Shown: piece by piece, positions 59,694 to 64,000 of the stretch
How positions within the stretch are numbered: the stretch's first letter is position 1
How the letters are laid out: each line of letters begins with the position of its first letter
Assembly (NCBI RefSeq): GCF_027594745.1
Contig: NZ_CP110854.1
Coordinates: 2,993,501 to 3,057,500 of the forward strand
Direction of reading: 5' to 3'
From: Saprospira grandis
Lineage (GTDB): Bacteria > Bacteroidota > Bacteroidia > Chitinophagales > Saprospiraceae
DNA: 64,000 bases
Notes under the pieces: generated by a model
Database searches by the model: none
What the model saw: the letters and a program-made list of their open reading frames with translations, nothing else
What the model was told of the DNA's origin: nothing
Program-made: the position numbers and the translations under genes

Positions 59694-59731
59694 AATAATG
59701 TTGTTTTCTGTTGTTTGTTAGTCGATATTTT

Positions 59732-59850
59732 GGGGCCTCCGCAGCGCTTCGCTTGCGGCGCTATGTTGCGGGGCTCGCAGGTCTGCTCGGCCCTGCGCCG
59801 CCTTCGGCGGCTGGGTCTGGCCTTCGGCCACCCCTCCACAGCGCTAGGCC
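59732..59850 (+). repeat. GGGGC intergenic element, copy j (core type 1)
   Basis: First stem CGCAGCGCTTCGCTTGCG; core GCTCGCAGGTCTGCTCGGCC; second stem GCCGCCTTCGGCGGC; third TGGCCTTCGGCCA; tail CAGCGCTAGGCC. Confidence 0.9.
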
Positions 59851-59852
59851 AT

Positions 59853-59884
59853 AAAAAAGGCCAGCTCCAAGGGGGGAGCTGGCC
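59853..59884 (-). terminator. Terminator of porV
   Basis: On the minus strand GGCCAGCTCC pairs with GGAGCTGGCC around CCCCTT, followed by TTTTTTAT. Confidence 0.92.
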
Positions 59885-59917
59885 AAATATATTACAAACT
59901 TTTTGTAAAAAAGCAGT

Positions 59918-61195
59918 TTATTTTTTGGTATCAAATTCAGGGGCCTCGCCAAAGTCAAAAACAAGCGAAAAGCGAAGCGTATTATCTAGGGGATTGCGTT
60001 GGGCGGCTACGGCAGGCACTAGATAAGAGAAGTTGATATTAAAGATGTTATACTTCAGGCCAAGGCCTACCGTAAAGTACTTGCGGTTTCCTTTGGTCGA
60101 GTGCTCGTTATAGTGTCCGGCACGTACAGCAAACTGTTTGTTATACCAATACTCCATACCTACAGAGTACATCAGTTCTCTAAACTCTTCGCCGGCGCCA
60201 GCGGGGGCATCATTAAAAGAAGAGAAAATAGAGCTAGGCACAGACTGCTGTTTGTAGTCGGCGGTACCATCTCCTTGGCCCGCATCTCCATCGCTATCGT
60301 ATGCTGGATTTTCGACTAGGTTGCCATTTTCGTCTTCGATGCTGCGGGGAATGGGCGTGGGGACCATCAATTTATTGATATCTAGGGCAAAAGTGATCGA
60401 GTTATGCTCATCAATATCATAGGTAAAGGCAGAGCCTAGGCCAATATTGGCGGGCAGATAATCGCGGTCGGCAGATTGGGTATAAGAGATCTTAGAGCCC
60501 AAGTTGGTCATGGCCAGACCAATACGTAAATTGGCTTCCTTATCATTGACCTTCATAGGTTTGTTGTAGGTAAAGGAAACATCGGCGGCAAAGGCGTGGG
60601 CGGGCGTTAGGGTTTCTCCGCCAGCGGCTACGCCTGTTCCTAAGCTAGAGTAAATATACTTAAGGTTAAGAGCGGCCGAAAAGTTTTGGCTCATTTTACG
60701 GGCATAGGCGCCAGTGAGTTCAAACTCTCTGGGGCTAACCGTTTGCAGGGCGTTTCCTTGATCGTCGGTATATTGGATTTCTCCTAGGGAGAAATAGCGG
60801 AGAGAGCCGCCTAGGGTTTGGCGGTCATCTAGGTGTTTATAGACCGAGACATAAGAGAGAAAAACGTCATTGAGGCCTAGGGCGCGAAGCCAAGGCGTAT
60901 AATTCATAGATACTCCTACATCGCTGGGGGCCCAGGCGAGGTTAGAAGAATTGAAGTGCATAGAGTTGGGGTCGGCATCTAGGGCGATACCGGCATCGCC
61001 CATAGCACCAAAGCGAGCATCTGGGGTAATGCGCAAAAAGGGAACAGCAGTAATAATGGTATTCGAGCAGGGGCTGCCATCGGGTTGAACGAGTTGTCCA
61101 TCTTTAAGGATACACTGCGCTTTAGCTTCGGGTAAACCCAAAAATATTCCTAGGCCTAGAACAAAACTAAAGGCCTGCAAGATTCTCTGTTGCAT
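59918..61195 (-). CDS. porV: Type IX secretion system outer membrane protein PorV
   Basis: A 425-residue outer membrane beta-barrel that carries cargo from the T9SS translocon to the PorU sortase. The signal peptide ends in LPEAKAQ. The PorV hallmark follows: TAVPFLRITPDARFGAMGDA, GIALDADPNSMHFNSSNLAW. Barrel strands continue to LRFSLVFDFGEAPEFDTKK. A region of low complexity (residues 290-310, SDGDAGQGDGTADYK) may be an outer loop. porU lies upstream on the same strand, 441 bases away and separated by a GGGGC element, so porV may have its own promoter. The porU-porV order is the standard one. Confidence 0.95.
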   Translation of the reverse strand: MQQRILQAFSFVLGLGIFLGLPEAKAQCILKDGQLVQPDGSPCSNTIITAVPFLRITPDARFGAMGDAGIALDADPNSMHFNSSNLAWAPSDVGVSMNYTPWLRALGLNDVFLSYVSVYKHLDDRQTLGGSLRYFSLGEIQYTDDQGNALQTVSPREFELTGAYARKMSQNFSAALNLKYIYSSLGTGVAAGGETLTPAHAFAADVSFTYNKPMKVNDKEANLRIGLAMTNLGSKISYTQSADRDYLPANIGLGSAFTYDIDEHNSITFALDINKLMVPTPIPRSIEDENGNLVENPAYDSDGDAGQGDGTADYKQQSVPSSIFSSFNDAPAGAGEEFRELMYSVGMEYWYNKQFAVRAGHYNEHSTKGNRKYFTVGLGLKYNIFNINFSYLVPAVAAQRNPLDNTLRFSLVFDFGEAPEFDTKK

Positions 61196-61454
61196 AAGAG
61201 GTTAGATTAAATTTAAGATGATAATAGTTGGGCTGCCACCTAAAGGTATTGGCCCCAAAGTAAAGCTGCTACATAGATGAGAATTAAGTTATAAGTTTTG
61301 AGGGCGGGGAGTCTTTTTATTTATTTTGTCTGAGGACAAGTTGTGCGTTTTTGTGTTTTGGCGCCTAAAAATAGGGCTAAATCTTTGAGTTTTGTTAAAA
61401 AAAATGGACAAACTTGGGCCTAAGCTACTTTAAACGCTATTTCTAGCGCTTGAG
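61196..61454. other. porV upstream region
   Basis: I see no gene in this AT-rich stretch. It holds a near-match to the promoter -7 box (minus-strand TTACTTTG at about 61255-61262), one base from consensus. Most regulatory sequence for porV would be here. Confidence 0.35.
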
Positions 61455-61630
61455 GACCAAGGCGCAGGCAGGCCCTAGGCCTGCCTGCTCGGCGCCCTAG
61501 GGCGCCTTTCACGGATGAGCGATGCGCCGCAGTGGCCGTCAGGCCAGACCCAGCCGCCAAAGGCGGCGCAGGGCCGAGCAGAGAGCGAGCTGCAGAGCGT
61601 AGCGACCCGCCCGCAGGGCGGGACAGCCCC
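61455..61630 (-). repeat. GGGGC intergenic element, copy t (hybrid core)
   Basis: The GGGGC end is at 61630, 6 bases from the porU stop. The core reads GGGCCGAGCAGAGAGCGAGC, mixing both core types. First stem CCCGCC-CGCA-GGGCGGG; second GCCGCCAAAGGCGGC; third TGGCCGTCAGGCCA; tail hairpins GCAGGCAGGCC/GGCCTGCCTGC and GGCGCCCTAGGGCGCC. Confidence 0.88.
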
Positions 61631-61636
61631 AAAAAA

Positions 61637-64000
61637 TTATTTTAATAGTACTAATTTTTGGAAGCTAGCCTCTTGTTTAATTTCTGTTTCATCCTCTACA
61701 GACAGGCTTTCGGCCCTCAGGCTGAGTTTATAGATATAGACGCCTCGGGCCAGTTGGTCGCCAAAGTCGTCGCGGCCATCCCAGTGGATGCCATCGATGC
61801 GGTAGCCGGTATTTTCGGCGGCGCTAATAGGTTGTTGGATTGTTTTGACCAATTTGCCAGAAACCGTATAGATTTGGACCATCACCTCTAGTTCTTGGCC
61901 GGGCAAATTATGTTCAAACATAAACTCGGTATGATCCGTAAAGGGGTTGGGATAATTGAGAATATTATTGAGGGCCATTTGGGCATTATCGGCCACCACA
62001 AACTCGGTTTCGCCTTGGCCCATATTATTATATACGTCCCAAGCCTTAACTTGGACCTGATGCAGGCCTTCGGGCAGATTATTTAGGGGGTATTCTATGC
62101 TCCCTTTGCGGAAATCGTCTTCTTCGGCCTGATAAAACTCATTGAGATTATAGCTATAAGTTTGTTCATCGATAGTATAGGTAAGGATGCCTGTGAGGTC
62201 GTGGCCGATGCCATTGCCTACGGTATTGATGCCGTTATCATCCTCTAATTGGACCAGCAAAAGCGGGTTGCGGTCAGTGATTCCGCCCTTGGCAAAATTG
62301 AGATCATTCATATAGACCTTAACTGTTGGGGGCTCGTTATCTTCGGCGGCATTGGGGTTGGTTCCGCCCACCACAATACCGTTGTAGTGGCCGCTAGCGT
62401 CTATGCTCTGGCCATCTTCGGCATAATAAGATATTTTGCCATAGCCCAGGCTGTAATTGATATCTCTAGGGACCATAAAAGAGAAGCTAAAGCGGCCATT
62501 TGTCACGCTTGCTCTTCCTTTAAAGATCACCTTCTTTTGGAGGATAAAGTTGCGGATTTGGCTATCGCTATCATTGGCTCTTGTTTTTGCGGTATCGGCT
62601 TTATCGAAGACGGTGGGGTAGAGGGTGCCGTTAAAATTGGAGAGTAATTGTCCGTTTTGGTCTTGCACTTCTCCTTCAATTTGGACCAACTGCAGGGCGC
62701 TGATACTATCGGCGCCGCTGGGGGCTTGTCCGTTGATGCTGGTGGTGGCTACTTGCATTTGGGGGTAGGCTAGGGTCATGGAGGGGTCGCCGAGGAGCAC
62801 ATATTTTCTAGAGTTAGATGCGCTAAGGATTCCGCTATTATTTTTGGCCCTTTGGAGGACTTCGCCTAGGGTGGGCATGCGGTTGCCAATGGGCGAAAAG
62901 AGTTGGTCAAAAGTATTGGCGGTAAGGTGTTGGTTAGCATCGGCGAGTACTACTCGGACCGTTGTGAGTAGGGCAATAGCGCCAGCATTGGGTTTGAGGA
63001 TGAGCTGTTCGCCTGCACAAAGATTTTTGGGATCATCGAAGGGGGCGAAAGAGCAGGTGGCGGTAACAAAGAGGGGTAATTTATTGGGATTATTCATTTG
63101 TTGAATTTCGCTGAGGGTAAAGATTCGCTCTTGAGCGAGTCCGTCCCAGCCTCCATGGCCCAGATAATTGACCACCAATGTTCCTTTGAACAAATCTTGC
63201 AGGATAGCGGCATTAACATCGGGGTATCGGCTACCGCCAGAGGTACTTTGTTGCTGATAGGCATCCAAATAAATCTTATTGATATTATAGTTGGGGTGGT
63301 TAGCGGCTACAGTTTGGGCAATATTATCGGCATCATTGATATGGATATTATTATCCTGATCATCGGCCCAAAAGGTCAGGCGATTGCGCCAATCTTGCTG
63401 AGCGAGAGGTTGGCTATCATAATCTATAATTTTATCGACCATTGTTCTGGCCTCGCTTAGGCTAGCGGCGGGCAGTCTTCCCACGCCAATATCTAGGGCT
63501 TGGTTAGCATTGGGGTCGCCTTCGCCTAGGTCCAAAAGGGCAAAAAAGTCGTCGGAGGTGTAGGTGCGCAGCGGTTCTAGGGTGTTGGGGGTTTGGTAGC
63601 TAGGCACAAAATTGAGATGTTCTGTTCGTTTTTTGCTTAGGCCTTTGGGGTCGAAGCTCCCATCGCCAAAGAGGAGCAGATAGCGCAGGCTATCGTTTCC
63701 GCTAGAGCGTTCGTAGAGCATGCGGCAGAAATTGCGCAGGGCAGTGGCATCTTGTTGGCCAGAAGAAAACTCATTATAAATTTGGTTAATATCTACGGCT
63801 AGGCTAGTGATGTCGCTATGCTCTTGGCGGTGTTGGGCCAGGCGTTGGGCTTCGCTAGCAAAATCGGGATGATAAATAATGAGTAATTGTGGGGCTTGGG
63901 TAATATTATGTAAATTCTGATTATCTAGAGGGCCAAGAAGGCTAGGCGCGCCAATATTATCTGCCTGAAAGAGGACAAACTCTCGGAGGGTATCGGCTGG
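61637..64000 (-). CDS. porU: Type IX secretion system sortase PorU, N-terminus beyond the window
   Basis: Partial: the frame stays open for 93 codons above the ATG at 63721 to the window edge (LLIIYHPDFASEAQRLAQHR, then DINQIYNEFSSGQQDATALR), so that ATG is internal. At least 787 residues are present. It is a C25 (gingipain-type) cysteine protease at the cell surface that cuts T9SS C-terminal domains and attaches cargo to A-LPS. The catalytic His is in VVNYLGHGGWDGLAQER and the Cys in FVTATCSFAPFDDPKN. LLLFGDGSFDPKG is typical of the family. The end carries its own sorting-like domain (LNYPNPFTDHTEFMFEH ... GVYIYKLSL ... FQKLVLLK). It acts with PorV, PorQ and PorZ. Confidence 0.95.
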   Translation of the reverse strand, partial: PADTLREFVLFQADNIGAPSLLGPLDNQNLHNITQAPQLLIIYHPDFASEAQRLAQHRQEHSDITSLAVDINQIYNEFSSGQQDATALRNFCRMLYERSSGNDSLRYLLLFGDGSFDPKGLSKKRTEHLNFVPSYQTPNTLEPLRTYTSDDFFALLDLGEGDPNANQALDIGVGRLPAASLSEARTMVDKIIDYDSQPLAQQDWRNRLTFWADDQDNNIHINDADNIAQTVAANHPNYNINKIYLDAYQQQSTSGGSRYPDVNAAILQDLFKGTLVVNYLGHGGWDGLAQERIFTLSEIQQMNNPNKLPLFVTATCSFAPFDDPKNLCAGEQLILKPNAGAIALLTTVRVVLADANQHLTANTFDQLFSPIGNRMPTLGEVLQRAKNNSGILSASNSRKYVLLGDPSMTLAYPQMQVATTSINGQAPSGADSISALQLVQIEGEVQDQNGQLLSNFNGTLYPTVFDKADTAKTRANDSDSQIRNFILQKKVIFKGRASVTNGRFSFSFMVPRDINYSLGYGKISYYAEDGQSIDASGHYNGIVVGGTNPNAAEDNEPPTVKVYMNDLNFAKGGITDRNPLLLVQLEDDNGINTVGNGIGHDLTGILTYTIDEQTYSYNLNEFYQAEEDDFRKGSIEYPLNNLPEGLHQVQVKAWDVYNNMGQGETEFVVADNAQMALNNILNYPNPFTDHTEFMFEHNLPGQELEVMVQIYTVSGKLVKTIQQPISAAENTGYRIDGIHWDGRDDFGDQLARGVYIYKLSLRAESLSVEDETEIKQEASFQKLVLLK

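Noticed and set aside
2690..61630. Strict orientation rule of GGGGC elements relative to upstream genes
   Set aside because: In gaps between genes on the same strand, the GGGGC end faces a gene 3' end in eight cases and a 5' end in six, so no clear orientation bias remains.

Overview
The window reads as chromosome of a marine-type Bacteroidota, most likely family Saprospiraceae and close to Saprospira; that placement is inference from gene content and style, not from a marker gene. Support comes from the type IX secretion genes porU and porV, proteases ending in T9SS-type C-terminal sorting domains, a CarboxypepD-regulatory TonB-dependent receptor, promoters of the TTG-N19..22-TAnnTTTG type, and the absence of strong Shine-Dalgarno sites. 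No rRNA, tRNA, CRISPR array, complete transposase or phage gene was seen.

Layout. 1-8 kb: TonB-dependent receptor, gcvH overlapping a VanZ-like gene, a TonB-type transducer with two polyproline rods, fadD and a membrane protein. 8.4-10.7 kb (minus): ychF and a KAS III enzyme. 10.7-14.1 kb: an accessory, repeat-dense island with a duplicated ~550 bp block flanking an AT-rich secreted-protein gene, a truncated copy and an intact copy of a small HTH-like gene. 14.2-23.5 kb (minus): SpoU methyltransferase, glutaryl-CoA dehydrogenase, subtilase, a modular Cys-rich OmpA-like protein, redoxin, lipoproteins including an M48 peptidase lookalike that lacks the catalytic motif. 23.7-28.6 kb (plus): small CxGKC protein, AraC regulator, PorV/PorQ-like barrel and HHH-domain outer membrane protein. 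29-31 kb: lipA and an outer-membrane-like protein. 31.2-33.8 kb: ftsK. 34-45.3 kb (minus): TPR-CHAT protein, LRR-subtilase with sorting domain, sanA-like and tpiA, another subtilase with sorting domain, L,D-transpeptidase. 45.5-50.4 kb: OmpA-family protein, DUF3137 protein, cytochrome c, SCO1, lipoprotein and AlkD. 50.6-53.4 kb: secreted protein and a long acyl-CoA dehydrogenase. 53.6-55.8 kb (minus): radical SAM, DinB and LRR genes overlapping in one operon. 55.8-57.3 kb: gene-free repeat island with an 11-unit 42 bp tandem array. 57.3-64 kb (minus): PLP sulfur-amino-acid enzyme, DUF1015 protein, porV, porU (cut by the window end).

How the genes relate. porU and porV encode the outer membrane sortase and its shuttle; at least two subtilases in the window carry the C-terminal domains this machinery processes. 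lipA makes the lipoyl group that GcvH carries. fadD and two acyl-CoA dehydrogenases serve acyl-CoA catabolism; SCO1 and the cytochrome c suggest respiratory oxidase support.

The most striking feature is non-coding. About 20 copies of a 120-280 bp GC-rich intergenic element are scattered through the window, ten in each orientation. Each has a GGGGC end, a near-invariant core (GCTCGCAGGTCTGCTCGGCCC or a TATTCGC variant) and three or four hairpins whose arms change together from copy to copy. They lie only between genes, occupy five of six convergent gaps, and can touch stop codons. A second population of short perfect palindromes (loops TTTCAA, TTTTAA, CTTCAG, CTAAAG) clusters with them and in one place interrupts a copy. 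These look like an uncharacterised structured repeat family.
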